Below are positions 7,112 to 15,486 of a DNA stretch of 54,210 nt, piece after piece. The DNA is from UBA12158 sp035562735. Lineage in GTDB: Bacteria; Patescibacteriota; Microgenomatia; UBA12405. Both the position numbers and the translations under genes were made by a program. The notes below the pieces were generated by a model. It had not been told where the DNA came from. It made no database searches and saw only the letters and a list, made by a program, of their open reading frames with translations. Every line of letters starts with the position of its first letter. The first letter of the stretch is position 1. The stretch is taken from NCBI GenBank assembly GCA_035562735.1, contig DATMWB010000014.1, positions 1-54,210 of the forward strand, read 5' to 3'.

Positions 7112-8974
7112 ATGTGGTTTATTGTAGTGTTTTTTTGGTTCTTTTTAGGGATAAATCAAGTTGAAGCAAAATCATATACAGTAGGTCCAGTAAATATTGT
7201 GGCGACTGTCAATCGTGATGGTTCGATGCTAGTCGAAGAAGAAAGGGTGTTTAATTTTGAAGGGGATTATAGTTATGCCTATGAATACATAAACAAGAAA
7301 GGGGAAAGGGATGTACCTTATATTTTAAAAAATTTTTATGTTTCTGACGAAAATGGTTTTTACAGACCTAAAAATAATAGTGAAGAAAAAATTCCAAATA
7401 CTTTTTATGTTACCGATGAGGGAGATAGGTACTATATTAAGTGGTTTTACAGTGCCAACTATGAAAAGAAAACTTTTACTTTGAGATATGAAGTTGAAAA
7501 TGCGGTGACCTTGCATGATGATGTGGCAGAAGTCTACTGGCAGGCAATTGGAGATGATTGGGATTTGGGACAAAGTGAGGTTAATGTCGATTTTATTTTG
7601 CCCTTAGGAATTGATGGAAAACAAATTCAAGCATGGGCACACGGACCTTTGGAGGGGAGGATTTCGATTCCTGACAGTAGATTGGTCAAGATGAATGTAT
7701 CAAATCTTTCTAGTAAAACATTTTTTGAAGCTAGGATTTTGCTTCCAAAAAATACTTTTAGTAGTGGGGTAGTTGGAAATAAAAATAGAGATAAGATATT
7801 GGGCGAAGAAGAAGGTTTTATCGCCAAAACAGAAGCAGATAAAAAAAGAACGAGGATGATAGGGTATTTGGCTGGAGGTCTTTTTTTGACAATGGCTGGC
7901 TGGCAAATTTGGGAAATAACAAAGAAAATAGGTTTATTTATAAAGTATGGAAAGGATAAAGCTTTGCCTCAAGCTTCACTTTCTGGGAGATGGTGGGAAC
8001 CACCAAGCGAAATTGATCCAGCTCAGGTAGAGCAATTAATTTCTGGGAGTGAGGGGATTACGACAAAATCTTTGACAGCAACAATTTTGTCTTTGGTAAA
8101 TGATAGGTTTTATAAAATAAGTCGGAGTGATCAAAAGGAGGGCTTCATATTTAAAAAATATAAATATTATTTAGAGCCAATAGGAGAAAATAAAAAAAAT
8201 GCTTCAACCATTCAGATGTTGATTGTTGAATTACTCGAAAGAATAATGGGGAGCAAAAACAAACTGTGTCTTGATGATATTAGTGCTTGGTTTAGAGCTC
8301 ATCAAAGTTCGTCGAGAACTTTTTTGATGAGTACATTTCCCAAAAAAGTATTTAAAGAGAATCTAGATGAAGGATATTTTGACGAGACAGCAGAGAAGAT
8401 GAAGGATAAATACATTGCCTGGTTGTCAATTATTATTTTTTTTGTGGGAATGTTTACGGCTGGATTACTTACTCCATTGGGAGTAATAGCTGTTTTGGGG
8501 GCATTTTTAAACGTAAGCTTGGCTTTTCTTCTAATGGTGATTGGTTTTTTGATGTCTTCTTTTGGGCATAAAAGGACTGAGAAAGGGCAGGAAGAGGCGG
8601 CAAAGTGGATAGGTTTTAAGAAGCACTTAAAAGAGTATAAGCAAACTATAAAAGAACCGATTGATTCGGTGGTGATTTGGGAAAAGTATTTGGTTTATGG
8701 AACTGTATTGGGAATCTCAATAAAGACGCTATCAGAGCTACCAATAAATTTAAGTGATAGTGATAGGGGGATGCTGATGTCGTATTGGGGAAGTGGCAGC
8801 GATGTGGGGGGGGTTGGTAACTTTGGACAAAGCTTGGCTTCAATAGGAGAGGCAATGAATAGTATAAGTAGTGCAGTCAACTCAAGCTATGGAGCATCGG
8901 GGGTAGGTAGTAGTGGAGGGTCTTCGGGTGGTGGTGGTGGTGGCGGTGGTGGTGGCGGTGGCGGCGCTGGTTAA
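7112..8974 (+). CDS. DUF2207 family membrane protein
   Basis: 620 residues. Signal peptide (about 1-19, cleavage after VEA), then an extracellular beta-rich DUF2207 domain starting YTVGPVNIVATVNRDGSMLVEE (split here only by family knowledge), a TM helix around residue 250, a cytoplasmic domain containing LSGRWWEPP, two more TM helices near 435-490, and a C-terminal Ser- then Gly-only tail with 13 consecutive Gly residues. Gly-rich ends are typical of DUF2207 proteins. The function of the family is unknown; it is widespread in bacteria with simple envelopes. The Gly tract is encoded by a GGT/GGC run that may vary in length. Confidence 0.88.
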   Translation: MWFIVVFFWFFLGINQVEAKSYTVGPVNIVATVNRDGSMLVEEERVFNFEGDYSYAYEYINKKGERDVPYILKNFYVSDENGFYRPKNNSEEKIPNTFYVTDEGDRYYIKWFYSANYEKKTFTLRYEVENAVTLHDDVAEVYWQAIGDDWDLGQSEVNVDFILPLGIDGKQIQAWAHGPLEGRISIPDSRLVKMNVSNLSSKTFFEARILLPKNTFSSGVVGNKNRDKILGEEEGFIAKTEADKKRTRMIGYLAGGLFLTMAGWQIWEITKKIGLFIKYGKDKALPQASLSGRWWEPPSEIDPAQVEQLISGSEGITTKSLTATILSLVNDRFYKISRSDQKEGFIFKKYKYYLEPIGENKKNASTIQMLIVELLERIMGSKNKLCLDDISAWFRAHQSSSRTFLMSTFPKKVFKENLDEGYFDETAEKMKDKYIAWLSIIIFFVGMFTAGLLTPLGVIAVLGAFLNVSLAFLLMVIGFLMSSFGHKRTEKGQEEAAKWIGFKKHLKEYKQTIKEPIDSVVIWEKYLVYGTVLGISIKTLSELPINLSDSDRGMLMSYWGSGSDVGGVGNFGQSLASIGEAMNSISSAVNSSYGASGVGSSGGSSGGGGGGGGGGGGGAG

Positions 8975-9036
8975 TACGTCTTGCAATTATATTTATCTTA
9001 ATTCATACTGAAATATCACTATATTTATTTTTATAA

Positions 9037-12000
9037 ATGAAAAGTATTAAAAGAAATTGGTTTTTTGTGGTTTTGGTTTTATTTTTTGCTTTGATATTGG
9101 GAGAAAGAAAGGTTGTATTTGGAGTTGAAAGACCTCCAATACTTCAAGAGGAGAAAACTAGTATTGATAACAAAGCTTATGTTGCAGGAGAGGTGGTCGT
9201 TAAATTTAAAAAAGATAAAATAAATCTAAATTCAACTTTTTCTTTGACAAGTCAGGTAAGGAAATTGATATTTGATTTAACAAATGGTTATGAAACTGGA
9301 GACACAATAAAAAGTGGTAACATTGTTGTCCTAAAGATTGGTGAAGGTCAGCAGGTTGATGAGGTCATTAACACTTTAATGTCCGATCCAAATGTGGAAT
9401 ATGCTGAGCCGAATTATTATCAACAACTTACTACTTTGAGTTTAAATGATACATATAAGGATAATCTTTGGGGTTTGGATAACTTTGGACAGAGTATAAC
9501 TTTGGGAAGTGGATTAACGGCTATTGGGACTAGCGGTGCGGATATTGATGTTCGACGAGCTTGGGCTTTGACAACGGGGAGTACGGAAGTAGTAGTGGCG
9601 GTGATTGATTCTGGGGTGGCATATAATCATCCAGATTTGAGTGGGGTAATGTGGGATGGAACAAGTTGTAAAGATGAAGACGGAAATGCTTTAGGCGGAT
9701 GTTTACATGGTTATGATTATCGATACGATAGTGAAGACAATGATCCATTGCCAACTGATAGTTCTCACGGAACACATGTTGCGGGAACTATCGCTGCTGA
9801 GAGAAACAACAGTAAAGGTATTGCAGGAGTGGCCCCAAATGTGAAAATAATGGCTCTTAAATTTGATTTAAGCTCAACTGCGGCAGCAAAGGCAATTGAT
9901 TTTGCAACCCAAAATGGAGTAAAGATCATTAACGCAAGCTGGGGGGGTAATTCTCCCTCATCAACAATTTATGACGCTATAGTCAGGTTTGAAACGGCTG
10001 GAGGTATTTTTGTGGCTGCAGCAGGAAATGAAGGAGAAGATAATGAATCGGTTCATCATTATCCATCTGATTATACTTTGAGTAACATTGTGGCAGTGGC
10101 GGCAACAGATCAAAATGATTTATTGGCTGATTTTTCAAATTTTGGTAGTACCTCAGTTGATGTGGCGGCACCGGGTGTAGATATATATAGTACGATTGAT
10201 GAGGCGGCGTTAATCGATTACGACTTTAATTCTATTGGTGGTGGATCTCTTCCTTCAACTTGGACTTCTGATCTTGGTGCTAGTTGGGGAGCATATAATT
10301 TAGGTGGTACTGGTACAGTGAATATGGCAATTTATGGAGATTTAAATTATCCCTATGTTGAAGGGGTTGATTCTTATGTGACATCAGATACTGTAAATTT
10401 GTCAACAGTATCAAATGCAAAGTTTAGTTTTTCCGCGGCGTGTGATACAGAAAATACAGATCCTTTGCTTGGGGGTGATTTTATGGCTCTTGAAGTTAGT
10501 GGTAATGGAACAACCTTTACTGAGATAGCAAGATGGAATGAATATTCTCTAACTGCATTAGGGGCTGTGCCTGGGTATTATTATACTTATGAAGTTGGTA
10601 TAAGTGCTTCAGATTTGACTAGTAATTTTAAATATAGATTGAGATGGACGACGGATACAGATGGAAGTTATGGAGGAGGAGATGGCTGTAAGGTTGATAA
10701 CTTTGAAATTATTACTTATACGGATGGTTCAGATGAGTTGTATGACTTTTATCAGGGAACTTCGATGGCGGCTCCTCATGTAGCTGGTTTGGCTGGATAT
10801 TTATGGTCAATAGCTCCGTCAGCTTCAATGAGCGATATTATTAGCAATATATTAGGTAATGGAGATACTTTAGCGTCACTGGCTGGTAAGACGTCGACAG
10901 GTAGAAGAATTAATGCTTATAACTCTGTAGTAAGTTTGGGGGTTACTGCTCCAGCCGGTCCATCGGTGACAGGTTTGAGTAATGATGCAGTGGCTGCCAA
11001 GAGTAAAACATTTACTTGGAGCTCAGCAACCCCATCCACTGACGGCTATCGTTTTTCTATTGATCAGTCAGTATCTGGCGTGCCTACTGGAAGTTATAGT
11101 GTGGGTCTAACTGGGACTACATATTCAAGTGGTGACGGAACTTTTTATATTCATGTTCAGGCACAAGACGCTGATTTAGCTGAAGGGGCGGTATCAACAG
11201 CCTCATTTATTTTGGATAATACGGGTCCTGAGGCAAGCGTAACTAGTAGTGCTACAAATTTGTTTATCTTATCCTTTGGTGAGACATTGTATAGCGATGT
11301 TGGTGCAACCTTTGCCATTGGAACTGATGTGGCTAGTAGATTTGCCGTAAGTTCAGAAATTGGAATTTCTGAAGCTCTTGTGGCTGGTAGTGAGAGTATA
11401 AGTATAGGTGTAACTGGAACACCACTGGCTGGGACGAATGTAAATTTACTTTCAGGAACAGCAACAAATAATTTTTATGATTATTTAACAAATGCAGGTG
11501 GAACTTTGGCTGTATTTTATGATGGTGATGCATGGCAGGCAAATCCAACCGCTTTAAATGTGGCGACAAGTCATTTTCCAGATTTAATTACCACAGGCCA
11601 ACTGACTTTGGGAGGAAGTGCTCCTGAGACGGCTACGTCAATTACAGCAGCAAATAATTTAACATTAAATATTGGGGGTACTGGGGCAAACAGTAGTGTT
11701 GGCTTGACACTGGGGACTATTATTACTGAACTAAATGATGCGGTATTTAACGCAAATCTAATATCTGGAACGCAAGTTGATGTGTCAACAATATCCGGTC
11801 TTGAGGTGGGTTACACAGCGGCTGGAGCGATTCAGTGGGGTATTACTGGAACAACACTGAAATTTAGTCAACCAATAATTGTAAGTATTTATCTTGGATC
11901 GGCCTATGATTCACAAACTTTATATGTTTATCGTTCCGAATCTTTGTCAGTAGGTTGGACTAGTACTGGGTTATCGTCACCAACCTGTGTAGTTAGTAGT

Positions 12001-12534
12001 GGTTATTGCTCTTTTGCAGCGACTCAAGCGTCTTATTTCTTGGCGGCATCGTCAGCAACGCCGACCCCAACTCCAAGTCCAACTTCTGCACCAACATCTG
12101 CACCGAGTAATGATAGTGGAAGTAACAATCAATCATCTGGGCCACCGGAAGCACCAAGATGCAACGACAGAATTCCAATATTTGCACCTGATTTGTTTAG
12201 AATTACTACTTCAAAAGGTAGTGCTAAGATTATTTTTACTCCGGTTAATGAACAAATTACGGGATATGCCGTCATGTATGGTCATAAGAAAGGTGATGAA
12301 AGGTATGCGGCTATATTTAGTCCCATAAATAACAATGAAGGGGAGCAGAGTTTTACTGTTAATAAGTTAAACCCAAAGATTACGTATTATTTTAAAGTTA
12401 CAGCATTCAACGGTTGTGTGTCTGGACCTTGGTCAGATTGGATTCCAGCAAAACCAGACAGGAAAAGAGAGATACATAAATACAAAACAGTAATAAAAAA
12501 TAAGGTTAAGACTTTAGTTAATAGATTTCTTTAA
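9037..12534 (+). CDS. Secreted subtilisin-like serine protease (S8) with C-terminal Pro/Thr linker and Fn3-like domain
   Basis: 1165 residues. Signal peptide (about 1-30), fervidolysin-type prodomain (YVAGEVVVKFKKD), then the catalytic domain: Asp191 in AVIDSG, His244 in SSHGTHVAG, oxyanion Asn331 in AAAGNEG and Ser576 in GTSMAAPHVAG. About 165 residues with jelly-roll-like composition (STWTSDLG to DNFEIITYTD) are inserted between the AAPGVDIYST strand and the nucleophile. Downstream lie Ig/cadherin-like beta domains, a Pro/Thr/Ser linker (about 1008-1040) and an Fn3-like domain with conserved Tyr/Trp. It has no sortase motif or TM anchor, so it is probably secreted. It converges on the eight-cysteine gene, overlapping by 21 bp. 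Confidence 0.93.
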   Translation: MKSIKRNWFFVVLVLFFALILGERKVVFGVERPPILQEEKTSIDNKAYVAGEVVVKFKKDKINLNSTFSLTSQVRKLIFDLTNGYETGDTIKSGNIVVLKIGEGQQVDEVINTLMSDPNVEYAEPNYYQQLTTLSLNDTYKDNLWGLDNFGQSITLGSGLTAIGTSGADIDVRRAWALTTGSTEVVVAVIDSGVAYNHPDLSGVMWDGTSCKDEDGNALGGCLHGYDYRYDSEDNDPLPTDSSHGTHVAGTIAAERNNSKGIAGVAPNVKIMALKFDLSSTAAAKAIDFATQNGVKIINASWGGNSPSSTIYDAIVRFETAGGIFVAAAGNEGEDNESVHHYPSDYTLSNIVAVAATDQNDLLADFSNFGSTSVDVAAPGVDIYSTIDEAALIDYDFNSIGGGSLPSTWTSDLGASWGAYNLGGTGTVNMAIYGDLNYPYVEGVDSYVTSDTVNLSTVSNAKFSFSAACDTENTDPLLGGDFMALEVSGNGTTFTEIARWNEYSLTALGAVPGYYYTYEVGISASDLTSNFKYRLRWTTDTDGSYGGGDGCKVDNFEIITYTDGSDELYDFYQGTSMAAPHVAGLAGYLWSIAPSASMSDIISNILGNGDTLASLAGKTSTGRRINAYNSVVSLGVTAPAGPSVTGLSNDAVAAKSKTFTWSSATPSTDGYRFSIDQSVSGVPTGSYSVGLTGTTYSSGDGTFYIHVQAQDADLAEGAVSTASFILDNTGPEASVTSSATNLFILSFGETLYSDVGATFAIGTDVASRFAVSSEIGISEALVAGSESISIGVTGTPLAGTNVNLLSGTATNNFYDYLTNAGGTLAVFYDGDAWQANPTALNVATSHFPDLITTGQLTLGGSAPETATSITAANNLTLNIGGTGANSSVGLTLGTIITELNDAVFNANLISGTQVDVSTISGLEVGYTAAGAIQWGITGTTLKFSQPIIVSIYLGSAYDSQTLYVYRSESLSVGWTSTGLSSPTCVVSSGYCSFAATQASYFLAASSATPTPTPSPTSAPTSAPSNDSGSNNQSSGPPEAPRCNDRIPIFAPDLFRITTSKGSAKIIFTPVNEQITGYAVMYGHKKGDERYAAIFSPINNNEGEQSFTVNKLNPKITYYFKVTAFNGCVSGPWSDWIPAKPDRKREIHKYKTVIKNKVKTLVNRFL

Positions 12535-12858
12535 GGCTGGCAGGTTTTTGTTGAGGCACTGTTGAAATTGGGTGTTAGGTGTAAAGGCACATTTGCCGTT
12601 CTTCTGTCTTTCACAGACGGCATATTTATAACATTCGTATTCATCTCTCCATTCACAGGTACTAATTCCACTTTCTCCTGCTTGTTCATCGACGCACAAT
12701 TGACCGCTACATCCACCTTTTATGCAACCATTGTTATTTTGAGCATTATTTGGTGAAGTTGGTTTTTTGAGGGTAAAGATGATTAAAGTGGAAATAATTA
12801 TTAAAAAAACGGTAACAAGAGTAATTAGAAAAAGATTTTGCCTTTTTTGTTTATTCAT
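12514..12858 (-). CDS. Membrane-anchored eight-cysteine-cluster protein
   Basis: 114 residues: one N-terminal TM or signal-anchor helix (about 9-30), an Asn-rich spacer, then a compact domain with exactly eight Cys (GCIKGGC, GQLC, STCEW, YECYKYAVC, GKCAF, QQCLN). This matches the small 'eight-cysteine-cluster' domain seen in secreted proteins of several bacteria; four disulfides or a metal site are possible. Function unknown. A TAAACT hexamer lies 5 nt before the ATG. The 3' end overlaps the end of the convergent protease gene. Confidence 0.78.
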   Translation of the reverse strand: MNKQKRQNLFLITLVTVFLIIISTLIIFTLKKPTSPNNAQNNNGCIKGGCSGQLCVDEQAGESGISTCEWRDEYECYKYAVCERQKNGKCAFTPNTQFQQCLNKNLPALKKSIN

Positions 12859-12863
12859 AAGTT

Positions 12864-12869
12864 AGTTTA
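12864..12869 (-). promoter_or_regulatory. -10 hexamer for the eight-cysteine gene
   Basis: TAAACT read on the minus strand, 5 nt before the ATG at 12858. Confidence 0.35.
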
Positions 12870-12884
12870 GCTTAAAAAAGCGGT

Positions 12885-13076
12885 TTATTTAAATATAAAC
12901 AACTTTTCGATAGTTGTATTCAAAATATTTGCGACATCATGGGCTAATTTAAGCGATGGCATATATTTATTTTGTTCAAGGTAAAGGATTGTTTCACGGC
13001 GGACGTTGACCATTTTTGCTAATTGAGCTTGGGTAAGATTGTTGATAATGCGATAGGCTTTTATTTTATTTTTCAT
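12885..13076 (-). CDS. Small XRE/Cro-type HTH regulator
   Basis: 63 residues, essentially a single helix-turn-helix domain: IKAYRIINNLTQAQLAKMV, then VRRETILYLEQNKYMPS as the recognition part, and LKLAHDVANILNTTIEKLF as the final helices. This is the usual form of minimal Cro/CI-like regulators (about 60-70 residues). Two near-identical inverted repeats lie directly upstream, overlapping the expected promoter, which fits autoregulation. The gene is on the same strand as the eight-cysteine gene, 26 bp ahead of it, and may control it. Confidence 0.9.
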   Translation of the reverse strand: MKNKIKAYRIINNLTQAQLAKMVNVRRETILYLEQNKYMPSLKLAHDVANILNTTIEKLFIFK

Positions 13077-13078
13077 GG

Positions 13079-13118
13079 GTTAGAATTTTCTAACAATATA
13101 ATGTTAAAAGTTTCTAAC
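13079..13118. promoter_or_regulatory. Paired inverted repeats, likely XRE operators
   Basis: Site 1 (13079-13094) has arms GTTAGAA and TTCTAAC around 2 nt. Site 2 (13103-13118) is a near copy, with GTTAAAA and TTTCTAAC. The centres are 24 bp apart, a little over two helical turns. They sit directly upstream of the XRE start at 13076; a TATATT-type -10 (minus strand) lies between them. Confidence 0.6.
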
Positions 13119-13148
13119 ATTGGTGTCAAGAAGATAAAAAAACAAAAA

Positions 13149-13170
13149 GCCCTCTGATAAAACAGAGGGC
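13149..13170 (-). terminator. Rho-independent terminator of the RRM gene
   Basis: Eight-bp perfect stem (GCCCTCTG / CAGAGGGC) with a 6-nt loop, followed on the minus strand by a U-rich run (complement of the A-rich 13135-13148). It lies 24 bp after the stop of the RRM gene. Confidence 0.85.
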
Positions 13171-13193
13171 TTATGATTAGTCAATATTATTGA

Positions 13194-13487
13194 TTAATAG
13201 CGATTTCTGGAATAATTGTCACGTCGAGGTGGACGATCTTCCATTGGTTTAGCTTCGTTGACCTTAACGGTTCGACCGTCGAGTTCTTTGCCATCCCACA
13301 TATTGATAGCTGCTTGAGCTTCTTCTTCGGTGGACATTTCAACAAAACCGAATCCTTTGGATTGACCAGAGAATTTATCTTTGATAATTACTGCGGAGAT
13401 AACGCTTCCCGCTTGGGCGAAAGATGCACCCAAAGTGTCTTCAGTGGTTTGAAAAGACAAGCCACCGACATAGAGTTTCTTATTCAT
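13194..13487 (-). CDS. RRM-type RNA-binding protein
   Basis: 97 residues with one RNA recognition motif: RNP2 as LYVGGL (5-10) and RNP1 as KGFGFVEM (44-51), each with the expected aromatic residues. A short Arg/Pro-rich tail (RPPRRDNYSRNRY) follows. Such single-RRM proteins occur in cyanobacteria and several other phyla and are often linked to cold response or RNA chaperoning. It is monocistronic with its own strong terminator. The G+C content is higher than in most neighbours, as in a highly expressed gene. Confidence 0.92.
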   Translation of the reverse strand: MNKKLYVGGLSFQTTEDTLGASFAQAGSVISAVIIKDKFSGQSKGFGFVEMSTEEEAQAAINMWDGKELDGRTVKVNEAKPMEDRPPRRDNYSRNRY

Positions 13488-13610
13488 TTTTTACTAACAA
13501 AATACTAAGAGGACAGTGCAGTATAAGGTAAAAGGGGGGAAATAGATAGCAATAGTATTGTTTTGGTATTTTTTTTTATATCAAATAGGTGCTTATTACT
13601 ACTAAATAGG

Positions 13611-13639
13611 TTGACTTTTATCCTATATATTAGTAATAT
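13611..13639 (+). promoter_or_regulatory. Consensus-like promoter of the 13844 gene
   Basis: -35 TTGACT (13611-13616), 17-bp spacer, -10 TAATAT (13634-13639). It is the best two-element promoter in the window and predicts a leader of about 200 nt. The stretch 13488-13610 before it holds nothing else I can recognise. Confidence 0.7.
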
Positions 13640-13644
13640 ATGTT

Positions 13645-13843
13645 GTTTTCCACACAGGAGATTCAAAGCGAATCTGCATTTGTTGTGTGAAAGTCGATAG
13701 GGCGCGGCTCTATCGATCACTCTTTAAAAATCGGTTTTTCAAATCAAAGAAAGGAGGTGATAACAGGAAAATTGTGGTAATTAACCTAACCTCGTAAATC
13801 TAAAGGTTAGGGCCATTCATCGGATAGTAAGGGAGAAAAAAAC
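13645..13843 (+). promoter_or_regulatory. Long structured 5' leader with extended Shine-Dalgarno-like sequence
   Basis: Visible hairpins: outer CACACA (13651-13656) with TGTGTG (13684-13689), enclosing AGATTC/GAATCT (13659-13664/13670-13675); CGATAG/CTATCG (13695-13700/13710-13715); CCTAACC/GGTTAGG (13785-13791/13805-13811). Bases 13748-13761 (AGAAAGGAGGTGAT) are a 14-nt perfect complement of the canonical bacterial 16S 3' end, yet no start codon follows at usable distance. The ATG at 13844 has its own GGGAG about 10 nt upstream. I do not recognise a known riboswitch class. Confidence 0.6.
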
Positions 13844-15388
13844 ATGAAGACCAAGATTAGGTTTTCAAAGGTAATGAGTTTGTTTTTGCTGTTAGGCTTG
13901 ATGTTGAGCGCGTTGAACGTGGGAACTGTGTCAGCGCACCACTCAACAATTACCGGAAAGGTTGTCTGTCAAGCTGATGGAAATCAGAGAATTGATTGGA
14001 CAATCAAAAATTCTGAATCTGGGAAGATCGAGACTGTCACAGCACTGAGCCGATCAATCGGTCTGTCTGTACCATTCGACATTCCAAAGAGTGGAAAAGC
14101 GACTGGGTCGGAAGTATTCTCTGGTTCGGCAACTAGTGTCATCACACTGAGTGTGACTGCTACTTGGCCTGGATATGGACCGGTGACAAATACTGGCTCT
14201 GTAACCTTGCCTGGTGGATGTCAGCCACCTCAACCCCAGAAGGTATATGTGTGCAAGTACGTAGGCACACCTGGGGTAAATGAAAGGTTGCAGGATGGAA
14301 ACAATCCGATTGAAGTTTCGATAAACTCCATTCCGGATTATCAGGGTGTTGGCTCATATTTTGGTGATGCTCATTCGAGATCCTATGTTTTGGCAACCGT
14401 CCCCCAAAATCCTGAACCGACAAGAGCTGACTGTCCACAACCGCCTGTCTATGGCTGCATGGATGAAACGGCGCTGAACTATAACCCATTGGCAACAGTG
14501 GATGACGGTTCATGTCAATATCCTCCGCCTCCAGTACCTGGCTGCATGGATGAAACGGCGCTGAACTATAACCCATTGGCAACAGTGGATGACGGTTCAT
14601 GTCAATATCCTCCTGAGGAAGTCCTTGGTTGTACTGATCCCGAAGCAACTAATTTCAATCCCTTGGCGACAAAGGATGATGGGTCGTGTCAGTACACTCC
14701 TGAACCTCCGGAGCCGCCGGTCGTCGTTAGGGTCAAACCAGTATGCACTGAACTAGGTTGTTTTGGACCCAATATTGATGACACACCGTCTGACGGGGAA
14801 TGTGTGGCAACTGTTATCACAGCTGATGACGTTTGTCATTTTGACCCCAAATCATGGTCCTGTGTCTCAGGTCATCCACAAGTGGTGCTGTATTGCCTAA
14901 ATGCAGATAGTGCCGTCCGAATGGGTGGGGTTTATTTTGAGACATCTCCGGTGACCAATGCTGATCAACCAGGTTGGTCGATTCTTTACACACCCTTGGG
15001 TGCATATCGAGACTATTGGTTCTGGCTGAAAGCAGGTCTGAATCCAGAAATGGATGATGTTGAGTTCTGGACAAATTGGCAGGATAAGATTTTCCTGACC
15101 AAGTCAGCACCCCAATATCACGGCGCTGCCTGTTCATTACCGGTTTTATTTACGGTTGACGGTGGTTACATCGAACTTCTTCCTGGACAGAACTCCTGGG
15201 AGGCAATAAAGTTCGTGGTCGAACGACAGTGGGGTCTTTCAGAAGACGCAGATAGCGTCTTGTATCATCGGGCATGGGGTTACGTGGATCAGTACTTCAA
15301 GGACAATCCCTTGACTGATCCAGTACGCTTATGGAAACACAACAAGGTTTTGGCTCCGGCCAGACCTGATTGGGTTCCAGAGCCCTAA
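13844..15388 (+). CDS. Secreted Cys/Pro-rich repeat protein, unknown function
   Basis: 514 residues. Signal peptide (about 1-31, ending VSA), a beta-rich N-terminal domain (about 32-125), then three tandem motifs of the form GC(M/T)D-A-NYNPLAT-DDGSCQY joined by Pro-rich linkers (about 203-285), and a C-terminal domain with several Cys and many Trp/Tyr (300-514). The GCxD...DDGSC motif is a common short calcium-type repeat of secreted bacterial proteins. Codon use and base composition are strikingly more G+C-rich than anywhere else in the window, so the gene is either very highly expressed or foreign. It lies between a strong promoter with a long leader and a GC-hairpin plus hammerhead 3' end. 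No relatives of the C-terminal part are recognised. Confidence 0.82.
   Translation: MKTKIRFSKVMSLFLLLGLMLSALNVGTVSAHHSTITGKVVCQADGNQRIDWTIKNSESGKIETVTALSRSIGLSVPFDIPKSGKATGSEVFSGSATSVITLSVTATWPGYGPVTNTGSVTLPGGCQPPQPQKVYVCKYVGTPGVNERLQDGNNPIEVSINSIPDYQGVGSYFGDAHSRSYVLATVPQNPEPTRADCPQPPVYGCMDETALNYNPLATVDDGSCQYPPPPVPGCMDETALNYNPLATVDDGSCQYPPEEVLGCTDPEATNFNPLATKDDGSCQYTPEPPEPPVVVRVKPVCTELGCFGPNIDDTPSDGECVATVITADDVCHFDPKSWSCVSGHPQVVLYCLNADSAVRMGGVYFETSPVTNADQPGWSILYTPLGAYRDYWFWLKAGLNPEMDDVEFWTNWQDKIFLTKSAPQYHGAACSLPVLFTVDGGYIELLPGQNSWEAIKFVVERQWGLSEDADSVLYHRAWGYVDQYFKDNPLTDPVRLWKHNKVLAPARPDWVPEP
14453..14613 (+). repeat. Perfect 74-bp tandem duplication (period 87 bp)
   Basis: Bases 14453-14526 and 14540-14613 are identical and encode two copies of the GCMDETALNYNP...DDGSCQYP motif. 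A third, diverged copy follows at about 14627-14697. Perfect identity points to a recent duplication or gene conversion. Confidence 0.9.
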
Positions 15389-15421
15389 GCCCACAAAACT
15401 TTTATGATTTGAAACAACCGG

Positions 15422-15483
15422 CCCGGGGAGGAGCAATAAAAAGCCTCCCCGGGATCCCCGGGAAAATTTTGGTTTTTCCGGGG
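15422..15483 (+). terminator. Two consecutive strong GC hairpins at the 3' end of the 13844 gene
   Basis: Hairpin 1: CCCGGGGAGG (15422-15431) with CCTCCCCGGG (15444-15453), 12-nt loop. Hairpin 2: 11-bp stem from CCCCGGGAAAA (15456-15466) and TTTTTCCGGGG (15473-15483) with a 6-nt loop. Neither is followed by a clear U tract, so they may be 3'-stabilising elements more than intrinsic terminators. The hammerhead begins 4 nt later. Confidence 0.65.
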
Positions 15484-15486
15484 AAT

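Noticed and set aside
8930..8974. Gly-tract GGT/GGC run as a noncoding repeat
   Set aside because: It is the normal Gly-rich C-terminus of DUF2207 proteins.
12562..12756. Plus-strand 64-codon ORF between the protease and XRE genes
   Set aside because: The minus strand encodes the eight-cysteine protein with regular Cys spacing, so the plus frame is its shadow.
13774..13797. Seven-codon leader peptide starting at GTG
   Set aside because: The spacing from the GGAGG is 16 nt, too long for normal initiation, and the codons show no amino-acid run typical of attenuators. It is kept only as a possibility under the leader finding.
14160..14648. 162-codon ORF on the minus strand inside the secreted repeat protein gene
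   Set aside because: It is an antisense shadow created by the duplicated 74-bp segment and the higher G+C; it has no start signal and no domain.
14821..14850. Possible second hammerhead core (CTGATGA within the secreted protein gene)
   Set aside because: No GAAA, no matching stems and no NUH site in the right order; it is coding sequence.
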